Positions 1 to 7,886 of a stretch of 64,000 nucleotides of DNA are shown piece by piece. Source of the stretch: Pseudomonas fluorescens (GTDB taxonomy: Bacteria > Pseudomonadota > Gammaproteobacteria > Pseudomonadales > Pseudomonadaceae); contig NZ_CABVII010000012.1 of assembly GCF_902497995.1 (NCBI RefSeq), positions 115,379 through 179,378 on the forward strand, written 5' to 3'. The first letter of the stretch is position 1. Every line of letters begins with the position of its first letter. Position numbers and translations under genes: made by a program. The notes under the pieces were generated by a model, which was not told the DNA's origin, did no database searches, and saw nothing but the letters and a program-made list of their open reading frames with translations.

Positions 1-1
1 T

Positions 2-577
2 TTCTTCGTCGACTGCGTGGCGGCACTCCTGGAGGCCGTCGGTGTGCGGCGTTGCACGCTGCTGGGTAACTCGCTGGGCGGCGCGATCGCCCTGGGTCTG
101 GCCCTGCGTCTGCCGCAGCTGCCCCAGAGCCTGATCCTGCTGGCACCGGGCGGTGTCGAGGAGCGGGAAACCTACTTCCAGATGGAAGGCATCGTGCGCA
201 TGGTCAGCCTGTTCAACGCAGGCCCCATCGGCATGGAGGAGATGCGCAGCATGATGCGCCTGCAGCTGTTCGATGACTCGATCCTGCCGGAAAGCCTGCT
301 GCAGGAACGCGTGGCGGTGGCGGTGACCCAGCCGAAGAATCTGTTCAGCACGATGATGGTGCCGAACATGGAAGCGCGCCTGGGTGAGATCCAGTGCCCG
401 ATCCTTGGCTTCTGGGGCACCAACGATCTCTTCAACCCGATCAGTGGCGCCCAACGCATCATCGACGGTGCGCCGAATGCCCGGTTCATCGTGCTCAACC
501 GTTGCGGGCATTGGGTCCAGGTGGAACACCGCGAGCTGTTCAACCGCAGCTGCATCGACTTCCTGCAGAACGGCTGA
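2..577 (+). CDS. tesD: Meta-cleavage product hydrolase, TesD/HsaD/BphD type (5' truncated)
   Basis: Alpha/beta-hydrolase whose N-terminus lies outside the window; the frame is open from base 2. The nucleophile elbow GNSLGG, the acid region FWGTNDLFNP and the catalytic His in RCGHWVQVEH follow in the order of C-C bond hydrolases acting on extradiol ring-cleavage products. In steroid degradation this enzyme splits the 4,9-DSHA-type product into the HIP-type bicyclic acid and 2-hydroxyhexadienoate. The downstream hydratase, aldehyde dehydrogenase and aldolase genes at 10.0-12.8 kb would use the small fragment. Family is clear; steroid specificity is inferred from the surrounding genes. The extradiol dioxygenase that makes its substrate is probably just upstream, outside the window. 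Confidence 0.8.
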   Translation, partial: FFVDCVAALLEAVGVRRCTLLGNSLGGAIALGLALRLPQLPQSLILLAPGGVEERETYFQMEGIVRMVSLFNAGPIGMEEMRSMMRLQLFDDSILPESLLQERVAVAVTQPKNLFSTMMVPNMEARLGEIQCPILGFWGTNDLFNPISGAQRIIDGAPNARFIVLNRCGHWVQVEHRELFNRSCIDFLQNG

Positions 578-581
578 TCCG

Positions 582-815
582 GGCGACGCGGTGTATCTGC
601 TGCACCGCGTTATCGTTGTTTGTCTGACTGTCACACCGTGTCATCATTTTCGCCTGTAGGAGCGAGCGGTGCGGCGATCCGACTTGCCCGCGAACCAATC
701 GCTGCGGTGTATCTGTCACACCGCGTTATCGTTCTTCGCCGGCAAGCCTGGCTCCTACAGGGAGCCGGGCGCCACGGTGTATCTGTCACACCGCGGCGCC
801 CGGTTCGCGGGCAGG
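582..815. repeat. REP-type repeats after tesD
   Basis: Short noncoding stretch with one long-form REP (about 655-695, the variant with an extra GC-rich insert in the stem), one standard REP (about 738-760) and three copies of the small hairpin with arms GCGGTG/CACCGC or close variants. These are the same two components that build the 71-bp tandem arrays elsewhere. They sit between the ends of two convergent genes and could help end transcription. Confidence 0.75.
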
Positions 816-821
816 GGTTGC

Positions 822-2054
822 CTAGCGATCTGCCGCCTGCTGGCTGTTCAACACGGCATCGCCGGGCTGGCCCAGCACGCAGGAGGTGCCGCCGGGGGTG
901 TACATCATCGCCACGCAGCGGTTGCAGGCGGTGCAGATCGAGTCGCGGCTGGCGCCACTGGCGAGTTTGTCTACGTAGTCATTCTCGGCCAGCAACACCC
1001 GGCCCATGGCGACCAGGTCGAAACCCTCGGCCATGATCTTTTCGATGCTCGCCAGGCTCTTGGCGCCGCCCAGATAAGCCAGTGGCATTTTCACCGCCGC
1101 ACGCACCTTGCGCGCATGTTCCAGCAAATACAGCTCACGGAATTCCACCGTCGGCTCTTTGCGGCGCTGGATGGCCATGGCCAGGGCGATGATCTTGTTC
1201 TTCTGTTGCACGCGGTTTTCCTTGGGGAAGGAAGAGCCGAACATGGTGGTGATCGACTCGGCGTTCATCCCGGCGCTGAGCACCAGCAGGTGCGCACCCT
1301 CCTCTTCCAGCATGCGGGCGATCTGCGCCCCGTCTTCGGCACTGTTACCGGCGCGCACGCCTTCAGTGACGCTGTATTTGCAGATCACTGCCATGTCCTT
1401 GCCGACCGCCTCCAGCACCGCACGCAGCACCCGGCGCGGAAAGCGCAGACGGTTTTCCAGGCTGCCGCCGTACTGGTCGCGGCGCTTGTTGTACATCGGC
1501 GAAATAAACTGGCTGAGCAGGTAGCCGTGACCCATGTGGATTTCCACGGCATCGAAACCCGCCTGGCGTGCCAGGCGTGCGCCTTGCGCAAACTCGCGCA
1601 CCACTTGCTGCATGTCCGCTTCGTTCATCGCCTGCTTGAGGAACATGCCACTCATCAGGCCGATCTTGTTGAAGCCGCCGCTGGCTGACAGCGGACGTTT
1701 GGTCGAGCGTTCGCGAATGAAGGTAAAGCAGCCGCCGTGGGTGATCTGCGCGCTGGCCAGGCCACCGGCCTGGTGCACGCCGTCGGTCAGGGCCTTGAAG
1801 TGCGGCAGGCTGGATTGGGTGAAGGTCAACTGGTTGGGCAAGGTGCGGCCATCGCTGCTCACCGCGCAATAGGCCACGGTGGTCATGGCGGTGCCGCCAG
1901 CGACCAGGGCCGAGTGCAGCTTCACCAGTTGTTTGGATGGCACGCCCTGGGCACTCATGCCCTCGTTGGTGGCGGACTTGATAAACCGGTTTTTCAGGGT
2001 CAGTGGGCCGATCGCGATAGGGCTGAACGGTGATGGGGTCGGACGAGGGTTCAT
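822..2054 (-). CDS. NADH:flavin oxidoreductase, Old Yellow Enzyme family
   Basis: 410-residue TIM-barrel flavoprotein. The FMN/substrate signature is HMGHGYLLSQF followed by SP, NKRRDQYGGS and ENRLRF; the substrate-binding pair is His/His. A C-terminal cluster CTACNRC with another Cys 11 residues later resembles the iron-sulfur motif of 2,4-dienoyl-CoA reductase and BaiCD-type enzymes, though the long C-terminal domains of those proteins are missing. A GAGAGG ribosome site precedes the ATG. It is the last gene of the leftward ring-degradation operon. Likely reduces a steroid-derived enone or dienoyl-CoA; substrate unknown. Confidence 0.75.
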   Translation of the reverse strand: MNPRPTPSPFSPIAIGPLTLKNRFIKSATNEGMSAQGVPSKQLVKLHSALVAGGTAMTTVAYCAVSSDGRTLPNQLTFTQSSLPHFKALTDGVHQAGGLASAQITHGGCFTFIRERSTKRPLSASGGFNKIGLMSGMFLKQAMNEADMQQVVREFAQGARLARQAGFDAVEIHMGHGYLLSQFISPMYNKRRDQYGGSLENRLRFPRRVLRAVLEAVGKDMAVICKYSVTEGVRAGNSAEDGAQIARMLEEEGAHLLVLSAGMNAESITTMFGSSFPKENRVQQKNKIIALAMAIQRRKEPTVEFRELYLLEHARKVRAAVKMPLAYLGGAKSLASIEKIMAEGFDLVAMGRVLLAENDYVDKLASGASRDSICTACNRCVAMMYTPGGTSCVLGQPGDAVLNSQQAADR

Positions 2055-2092
2055 GACAGGCCTCTCTTTGTTGTTATCAGGCTACAAATGAA

Positions 2093-2120
2093 GGCTGCGT
2101 CGCCATCTCGCGACGCAGCC
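2093..2120 (-). terminator. Stem-loop between the DUF1302 and OYE genes
   Basis: Perfect 11-bp inverted repeat (2093-2103 with 2110-2120, 6-nt loop) just after the DUF1302 stop codon, followed on the minus strand by only a weak T-rich run. Could be a partial terminator or an mRNA-stabilising hairpin lowering expression of the last operon gene. Confidence 0.5.
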
Positions 2121-2127
2121 ATGATCA

Positions 2128-3774
2128 TCAGAAGGTGTACTTGGCGTTGAGGGACAGGTAATCGCGGTCAGCCAGCAGTCGGCCCTGGGCGACATCCGGT
2201 GAGCTCAGGTAGGCGACATAGGTCATGCCGATCTGGAAGTTGCCCAGGTACTTGAAATCGCCACCCACGGTCAGGCGCTTTTCGTCACGGCCCAGGCCCT
2301 GATAGGCGCTGCCGTCGACGTTCTGCGTCCACACCACTTTGGTGCTCAGGTCCAGTCCCGTGGCGATGGACGGGTAATCCATGTAGGCGCCAATGCCCAG
2401 CAGGGTCGAACCGCGGGTCTGGGTCTTCGACTCGAACGTGTCGAAGGTGCCGTCCACGCCGGCCCCGCCGCCAGTGATCGTCAGGCTGTCCACCCCATCG
2501 ATGTGTTGATGCACCACTTCACCCATGAAGGTGGTCTGATGGGCGAGCAGGCTTGGGCCCAGGATGTACATGGCGTTGAGGTTGCCTTGCCAGATCTGCC
2601 CGGTGGTCGGCGCGCCGTTGTTCAGGTAGACCGAGGCGCCATCGCGGTAGCTCAGGTCACCGGCGTACTGCACCGAGTCGCCGACCTTGGAGGTGAAACT
2701 GATGCCCGTCAGCTTGACGTCTTCGAAGTAGCCCAGGCGATAGGACGGCGCGGTGCCGTCATGACCGATGCCCTTGAGCGACGAGTATTGGGTGGTGCCG
2801 GTGAAGTCGAAGAACATCGAGCCGATGCGCTCGTTATAGCGGTAATGGAACAGCCCCACTTCGGTGTTCTCGGTGATCCGGTAGCGTGCGCCAAGCCCCC
2901 ATTGGCCGCTGTCGCTGGCATCTTTTTCACCGGCATAACCGACTGCCAGGCCGTTGGGCAGGCGGTCGACCGCACCGCTGCCCAGGCGATAGAACTCGGC
3001 GCCGGGACCGAACGTATCGCTGCCGAAGTAGTCGCCCACAGGGTTGAGCTGGGTCTTTTCCCACTCGTACTGGTAGTAGCCCACCAGCGCCAGGTTTTCA
3101 TTCAGCGACCACGATCCGGACACCTGCCCCACCGGCAGGTACGAGTCCTTGGCCTCGGTACCCGGCACGTTGAACTTGGTGGCGTCCACCGGGGCCTGGC
3201 CCTGGCTGATGTTCGGCCAGAACAGGCTCTCGCCCCAGGCCACCAGGTGCCGCCCGGCCTTGAGCGACAGGTACTGGGTTTCGCCGACATCGAAGTTGCC
3301 ATACACGTACGCGTCGAGCAGGCGCGCCATGCTGCCACTGAGCCTGCGGGTTTCGTCGCTGAAGCCATCGTTGTGGCCGACCTTGTTCACCGTCTGCGGC
3401 GAGTCGTTGGCGTTTTTCTGGTTGTAGACATCGTCGTAGAACTGACTGCCGCGCAGCACCGCACCGAGGTTGTCGTGCTTGAGCTGCAATTCGCCGAACA
3501 GGCTCAGGCGATTGTTGATCAACGAGCCGCGCTTGAAGTTGCGCGTGCCGTCGTCGTTGTTCGGGTCGTTGAGGTATTGACTGGCCTGCTTGGCGGTACG
3601 CATGGAGGCGGTGTAGTTGACCGTCAGCGACGAATCCAGGGTAGTGTTTTCCCCCAGTTCGATGGTCGGTGCGGCGCCGGCTGTGGCACTGGCGATGGTG
3701 ATGGCCGTTGCCAACAGGCAGCGGCTACCGGTCAGGTTCCCCGAATGGCGCGCGACAGTGTTTCGCGTAAACAT
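2128..3774 (-). CDS. DUF1302 family outer-membrane protein
   Basis: 548-residue protein with a signal peptide (MFTRNTV start, hydrophobic stretch ending TAGAAP) and a beta-rich body ending in AKYTF, the terminal aromatic expected of an outer-membrane barrel. The start was set at 3774 because AGGAGAGG lies just upstream; the frame stays open further upstream without a better ribosome site. A clear paralogue lies at 22419-24080 (shared blocks GAVLRGSQFYDDVY and NDSPQTVNK). DUF1302 genes often accompany DUF1329, YCF48 and RND genes in clusters for hydrophobic substrates, as here. Role in steroid uptake is inferred. Confidence 0.75.
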   Translation of the reverse strand: MFTRNTVARHSGNLTGSRCLLATAITIASATAGAAPTIELGENTTLDSSLTVNYTASMRTAKQASQYLNDPNNDDGTRNFKRGSLINNRLSLFGELQLKHDNLGAVLRGSQFYDDVYNQKNANDSPQTVNKVGHNDGFSDETRRLSGSMARLLDAYVYGNFDVGETQYLSLKAGRHLVAWGESLFWPNISQGQAPVDATKFNVPGTEAKDSYLPVGQVSGSWSLNENLALVGYYQYEWEKTQLNPVGDYFGSDTFGPGAEFYRLGSGAVDRLPNGLAVGYAGEKDASDSGQWGLGARYRITENTEVGLFHYRYNERIGSMFFDFTGTTQYSSLKGIGHDGTAPSYRLGYFEDVKLTGISFTSKVGDSVQYAGDLSYRDGASVYLNNGAPTTGQIWQGNLNAMYILGPSLLAHQTTFMGEVVHQHIDGVDSLTITGGGAGVDGTFDTFESKTQTRGSTLLGIGAYMDYPSIATGLDLSTKVVWTQNVDGSAYQGLGRDEKRLTVGGDFKYLGNFQIGMTYVAYLSSPDVAQGRLLADRDYLSLNAKYTF

Positions 3775-3837
3775 GCTCCTCTCCTTTTGTTGTTTTTTCT
3801 TGTGTCGCCACAGCATGAAAAAAGCCGGAACCGCGCA

Positions 3838-3853
3838 CATCGTCCGTTTGGTG
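3838..3853 (-). promoter_or_regulatory. Degenerate copy of the GTCY-N5-GACGATG box
   Basis: Minus-strand reading CACCAAACGGACGATG matches 14 of 16 consensus positions; the GACGATG half is intact and the GTCY half is degraded. It lies 63 bp before the DUF1302 start, the same spacing as the exact boxes, in the gap after the ligase gene. May give an internal promoter for DUF1302 and the OYE gene. Confidence 0.4.
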
Positions 3854-3866
3854 AGATGGCTGTGCG

Positions 3867-5507
3867 TCATGCCTGAACGCTGTTGGCCACCACCGCCCGC
3901 AATTCGTTCTTGGCCACCTTGCTCGACGGGTTGAGTGGCAAGGCGCTGAAGAAACGCACCTGGCGCGGCACCTTGTAATTGGCCATTTGCTCACGGCTCC
4001 AGGCGATCAGTTGCGCCTCGTCAAGTGCTTCACCGTCGCGCAGCACCACGCAGGCACATCCGACCTCGCCCATGCGTTCATCGGCGATGCCGATTACCGC
4101 CACCTGGGCAATTGCCGGGTGCCTGATCAGCGCTGCTTCGATTTCCGCCGGGTAGCAGTTGAAACCGCCGACGATGAACATGTCCTTCAGGCGGTCGGTG
4201 ATGATCAGGTTGCCCGCCTCGTCCAGGCGCCCGACATCGCCGGTGTGCAGCCAGCCTTCGGCATCGATCGCTTCGCGGGTCGCTTCGGGGTTCTGGAAAT
4301 AGCCCTGCATGATGTGAAAGCCACGCAGGCAGATCTCACCGGTAAGCCCGGCGTCCAGCGCCTGGTTGTCCGGGTCGCGGATGCTCACTTCGGTGCCGGC
4401 GATCGGCCGTCCGCTGGTGCCGGCGATGACCTGCGCCGAGTCCTGGGGATCGCAGATGGTCGCCAGCCCGCCGCACTCGGTCAGGCCGTAGGCGGTGGTC
4501 ACCACGGCAAATCCCAACTCGTTGCGCATGCGCTCGATCAGGCTCGGCGGGATGCTCGCCGAACCGGTCACCGCGATGCGCAGGCTCGACAGGTCGGTCT
4601 GCTTGAGCCGCGGATGGGCCAGCAGCGAGAGGTACAGGGTCGGCGCGCCGGGCAGTATGCTGATGCGCTCACGGGCGATGCGCTGGAACACTTGTTCGGC
4701 GTCGAACACCGCGTGGGGCAGGATGGTCGCCCCGCCGATCAGGCAGGTCAGCCAACCGGCCTTGTAGCCAAAGGCATGGAAGAACGGGTTGACGATCAGG
4801 TAGCGGTCGCCCGGCACCAGGCCGATGACCTTGACGTATTCGGTGAAGGCCCGCAGGTTCTGCCCATGGCCGCTCATCACACCCTTGGGTTTGCCAGTGG
4901 TGCCGGAGGTGAACAGCAGGTCGCACATGGCTTCGGGGCCGACGGCCAATGCACGCTGTGTGGCGCTGTCGGCATCGATGGTCGCCGCGCCATGCAGAAA
5001 TTGGGCAAGGGTCAGGTCCGACGACAGCCCAGGCGTGTCACCTTCGAAAACCACCAGGTGTTCGAGGCTCGCCGGCCGATGGGGCGCGAGCAGTGCCGGG
5101 TAGTCGACGTCGAGAAAACGCTGCTGGATAAACAACAACCGGCAGCCGCTGCGCTCCAGTACATCGGCGGCCTCAAGGCCCTTCATGCGGGTATTGATCG
5201 GCACCAGCACCGCACCGGCGCATTGAATGCCCAGCGCCGCGAAGATCCAGTCACCGCTGTTCGGCGCCCAGACACCGACCCGGTCGCCGGCCTGAATGCC
5301 CAGCGCCATCAAGCCCCGGGCAAAGCCCATGACCCGTTCTGGCAGCTCGGCGTAATCAATGCACTGTCCGTTGTCTTCGATGGCCGTGCGGCCGGCAAAA
5401 CGTTCGGCGCTTTGGAACACCAACCGGGCAACGGTGGTGGGCACTTCGCTTAGCGGTGGGGATAGCTTCAGGCTCTGGTTCATCGTAGGCTCGGTGATCT
5501 GCATCAT
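3867..5507 (-). CDS. Acyl-CoA ligase resembling FadD3 (HIP-CoA synthetase)
   Basis: 546-residue AMP-forming synthetase. It has the P-loop-like LLFTSGTTGKPKG, the A5-type motif TAYGLTECGG and the hinge region WLHTGDVGRLDE followed by RLKDMFIVGGFNCYPAE. The stretch NPFFHAFGYKAG with the following glycine-rich and ILPGAPTLYLSLL segments looks like mycobacterial FadD3, which activates the HIP propionate left after ring A/B opening. It begins inside the KshB-like stop codon (ATGA overlap), so the two are translationally coupled. The FadD3 assignment is from remembered sequence resemblance, not an alignment; a different steroid acid remains possible. Confidence 0.7.
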   Translation of the reverse strand: MMQITEPTMNQSLKLSPPLSEVPTTVARLVFQSAERFAGRTAIEDNGQCIDYAELPERVMGFARGLMALGIQAGDRVGVWAPNSGDWIFAALGIQCAGAVLVPINTRMKGLEAADVLERSGCRLLFIQQRFLDVDYPALLAPHRPASLEHLVVFEGDTPGLSSDLTLAQFLHGAATIDADSATQRALAVGPEAMCDLLFTSGTTGKPKGVMSGHGQNLRAFTEYVKVIGLVPGDRYLIVNPFFHAFGYKAGWLTCLIGGATILPHAVFDAEQVFQRIARERISILPGAPTLYLSLLAHPRLKQTDLSSLRIAVTGSASIPPSLIERMRNELGFAVVTTAYGLTECGGLATICDPQDSAQVIAGTSGRPIAGTEVSIRDPDNQALDAGLTGEICLRGFHIMQGYFQNPEATREAIDAEGWLHTGDVGRLDEAGNLIITDRLKDMFIVGGFNCYPAEIEAALIRHPAIAQVAVIGIADERMGEVGCACVVLRDGEALDEAQLIAWSREQMANYKVPRQVRFFSALPLNPSSKVAKNELRAVVANSVQA

Positions 5508-6526
5508 TCGGGAAAACGGATACGCAAGTGGGCGCTGGTTGGCACAGCCTGGCAGGCAAGGATCCAGCCTTCGGCCAGTTCACCGCTGTCCAGCGCATCG
5601 TTGTGCAGCAGTTCGATGTCGCCACTTTCCAACGTGCACATGCACGAGGCGCAGCCACCCACTCGGCAGGCGCTGGGTGGATTCAGGCCGGCACGCTCCA
5701 TCGCTGCCAACACGGTTTCGCCGCTGTCGCAGGCCAGATTGTGTTCCTCGCCATCCAGGCGCACCGATAACTGCGCAGCCATCGCCGCTTCACTGCTGGC
5801 CGCCAGCGGCAATTCGCCTTCGCCGGGCAGCGAGACAAAGCGTTCGACATGGACCCGGCCGCCGGGCAGGCCCAGGCTTTTCAGCGCGCTGACCGCTGCG
5901 TCCATGAACGGCCCTGGGCCACAGATAAAGGCCCGGGCGTCGATAAACGGGCGCGCCAGCTCAGCCAATTGCTCGACGCTCGGAATGCCCTGCACCGAAT
6001 CGAGCCAGTGGACAATCTGCAGACGTTGCGGATGCGCGCTGGCCAGGGCCCTGAGTTCGTCGCGAAAGATCACCGAGGCTTCATCGCGGTTGGCGTAGAT
6101 CAACAGAATCCTGCCGTGGCCGGCCAATAGCGCCGAACGCAGGATTGAAAGCACCGGCGTCACGCCGCTGCCCCCGCCGAACAGCAGCAGGTCGTCGTCC
6201 AGACTGCGCGGCACAAACACCCCGGCAGGCGGCAGCACCTCCAGGGTTTGACCGGCCTGCAACTCGCCGCAGAGCCAGTTCGAGGCCCGGCCGTCACGCA
6301 CGCGCTTGACCGTCACCCGCAGCGGTTCGCCCAGCAACGGCGTGCTCGACAACGAATAACAGCGCGGCAACCAGCCGTCCTCGAAAGGCACTCGCAAGGT
6401 CAGGAACTGGCCGGGTTGATAACGAAAGTGTTCGCTCAAATGCTCCGGCACGTCGAACACCAGGGAACGCGCATCGGCGGTTTCCTCGATCACTCGCGCC
6501 ACGCGCAGGGCAAGATAATTGTTCAT
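5504..6526 (-). CDS. kshB: KshB-like reductase of 3-ketosteroid 9alpha-hydroxylase
   Basis: 340-residue three-domain reductase. The FAD-binding motif RCYSLSS is at about residues 55-61, the NAD-binding GGGSGVTP at about 117-124, and a C-terminal plant-type [2Fe-2S] ferredoxin carries CRVGGCASC and a later Cys. This domain order (FAD, NAD, 2Fe-2S) is that of KshB and other class IA-type oxygenase reductases. It would pass electrons from NADH to a Rieske oxygenase (KshA) that hydroxylates C9 and opens ring B. No Rieske oxygenase gene is present in the window. The gene follows the HsaA-like gene and overlaps the ligase gene. Confidence 0.8.
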   Translation of the reverse strand: MNNYLALRVARVIEETADARSLVFDVPEHLSEHFRYQPGQFLTLRVPFEDGWLPRCYSLSSTPLLGEPLRVTVKRVRDGRASNWLCGELQAGQTLEVLPPAGVFVPRSLDDDLLLFGGGSGVTPVLSILRSALLAGHGRILLIYANRDEASVIFRDELRALASAHPQRLQIVHWLDSVQGIPSVEQLAELARPFIDARAFICGPGPFMDAAVSALKSLGLPGGRVHVERFVSLPGEGELPLAASSEAAMAAQLSVRLDGEEHNLACDSGETVLAAMERAGLNPPSACRVGGCASCMCTLESGDIELLHNDALDSGELAEGWILACQAVPTSAHLRIRFPE

Positions 6527-6544
6527 AGCTCAGGTACTCATGAC

Positions 6545-6571
6545 CACCTGCCCGCGCATCACGGGCAGGTG
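6545..6571 (-). terminator. GC-rich hairpin between hsaA-like and kshB-like genes
   Basis: Perfect 10-bp inverted repeat (6545-6554 with 6562-6571, 7-nt loop) in the 78-bp gap inside the operon. No T-run follows on the minus strand, so it is more likely an mRNA-processing or stabilising hairpin than a full terminator. Confidence 0.4.
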
Positions 6572-6604
6572 TAAACCCAGGGGTATCGAAACGGCACCAT
6601 GGCC

Positions 6605-7792
6605 TCAGACGTAGGGGTCCGGGTTGGGCAGGCCCAGCATCACCGCGCCGTAGCTGCGCCCGTAGGCCAGGTAGTTGTTGGCGATGTGCCCGCGCGCCTG
6701 ATGCAGGTCGCGGAACAGCCGCGCCACCGGGTTGGTGTTGTACAAGCCAGAGGCGGCCATGCTGCGCAGCAGGTCGTCGACCCGTTCGGCGCAGATATTG
6801 GTCACGTAGGCTGACTGGTAGCGGTACAGCAGGCGAGTCTCGGTGTCCGGGTATTCGCCGGCACGGGCCAGGCTCATCAGGTGCTCGTAGTTGCGCTCCA
6901 GCACCAGGCGCAGGCTGTCGACGGTGATCATCGCTTCGGCAATTGCGGTTTGCGCCACCGGATCGTCAGCGGTACGGGCGCCGTGCTTGCCGATGTGCTT
7001 GGCGGCGTTGTCGCGGAACTCGTTGATCGCGCCTTGCAGGGCGCCGATGGCCGAGGTCGAGACCGCGCGCGAGAACACCTGGGCGAAAGGAATCGCGTAG
7101 ATCGGGTTGGTATTGACCAGGCGCCCGGGCGTCGCTTCGAGGGTCCAGTTATTGGTGCGTTGCACGCGATGGGACGGGACGAACACATCCTCGACCACGA
7201 TGTCATGACTGCCGGTGCCGCGCAGGCCCAGCACATCCCAGTTACGCTCGATCTGATACTCGCGACGCGGCAGCAGGAAGGTGCCGTGCTCGGCGGCCAG
7301 TTCGCCATCGGGAGGCAGGATGCCACCCAAAAACACCCATTGGCAGTGCTCGCTGCCGCTGGAGAAACCCCAGCGCCCGCTGATCCGGTAACCGCCCTCC
7401 ACCACCGTGACCTTGGCCGCCGGCATATAAGTCGAGCTGATCAAGGTGCTGTGGTCATCGGCCCAGACTTCACGCTGTGCTTCGATCGGATAACGTGCCA
7501 GCTGCCAGGGGTGAACCCCCATCACGCCGTAGATCCAGGCGGTGGACATGCAACCCTCGGCGAGGATGGTCTGGATTTCGAAGAAGGTTCGCGGGTCCAC
7601 TTCATAACCACCGAACTCCTTTGGCTGCAAGGCCCGCAGCAAACCGGCGGCCTGCAACTCGACGATGCTCTCCACCGGCACCTTCTGATCCTTGTCGGCC
7701 TGCGCCGTGCGCGCCTTGAGTGCCGGCACCAGGCTGCGTGCACGTTCCAGCAGATCACGTTCGTCCTGGGTCTTTTCTCGCATGCTGTGCAT
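6605..7792 (-). CDS. hsaA: HsaA/TesA2-like flavin-dependent monooxygenase, oxygenase component
   Basis: 395-residue protein of the acyl-CoA-dehydrogenase fold, group D flavin monooxygenase type. Visible family features are QAAGLLRALQPKEFGGYEV near the N-terminus, STAWIYGV, the middle-domain RISGRWGFSSGSEHC, NWDVLGLRGTGSHDIVV, and the C-terminal YGRSYGAVMLGLPNPD. In steroid pathways this enzyme hydroxylates the phenolic 3-HSA ring to a catechol using FADH2 or FMNH2 from a separate reductase, here most likely the gene at 51187. ATG at 7792 is preferred over the GTG one codon upstream because GGGAG is 9 nt before it. First gene of the leftward operon; an exact regulatory box lies 73 bp upstream. 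Confidence 0.8.
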   Translation of the reverse strand: MHSMREKTQDERDLLERARSLVPALKARTAQADKDQKVPVESIVELQAAGLLRALQPKEFGGYEVDPRTFFEIQTILAEGCMSTAWIYGVMGVHPWQLARYPIEAQREVWADDHSTLISSTYMPAAKVTVVEGGYRISGRWGFSSGSEHCQWVFLGGILPPDGELAAEHGTFLLPRREYQIERNWDVLGLRGTGSHDIVVEDVFVPSHRVQRTNNWTLEATPGRLVNTNPIYAIPFAQVFSRAVSTSAIGALQGAINEFRDNAAKHIGKHGARTADDPVAQTAIAEAMITVDSLRLVLERNYEHLMSLARAGEYPDTETRLLYRYQSAYVTNICAERVDDLLRSMAASGLYNTNPVARLFRDLHQARGHIANNYLAYGRSYGAVMLGLPNPDPYV

Positions 7793-7865
7793 CACTCAAT
7801 TCTCCCGATCTCACTGCGCCACTGCGCGAGTTGTGGTGGATCATCGGGTCGAGCGAGCAATCATT

Positions 7866-7881
7866 CATCGTCAAAGCGGAC
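7866..7881 (-). promoter_or_regulatory. Cluster regulatory box for the hsaA-like operon
   Basis: Minus-strand GTCCGCTTTGACGATG, an exact match to GTCYNNNNNGACGATG, 73 bp before the start codon. A -10-like GATGAT lies about 20 bp downstream. The 20-bp extended site is identical to the one before the ketosteroid dehydrogenase at 47.8 kb. Confidence 0.75.
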
Positions 7882-7886
7882 TAGGG

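Noticed and set aside
2503..5453. Long plus-strand frames opposite the DUF1302 and ligase genes
   Set aside because: They mirror real genes with recognised domains on the minus strand, lack domain motifs and are typical of GC-rich antisense shadows.
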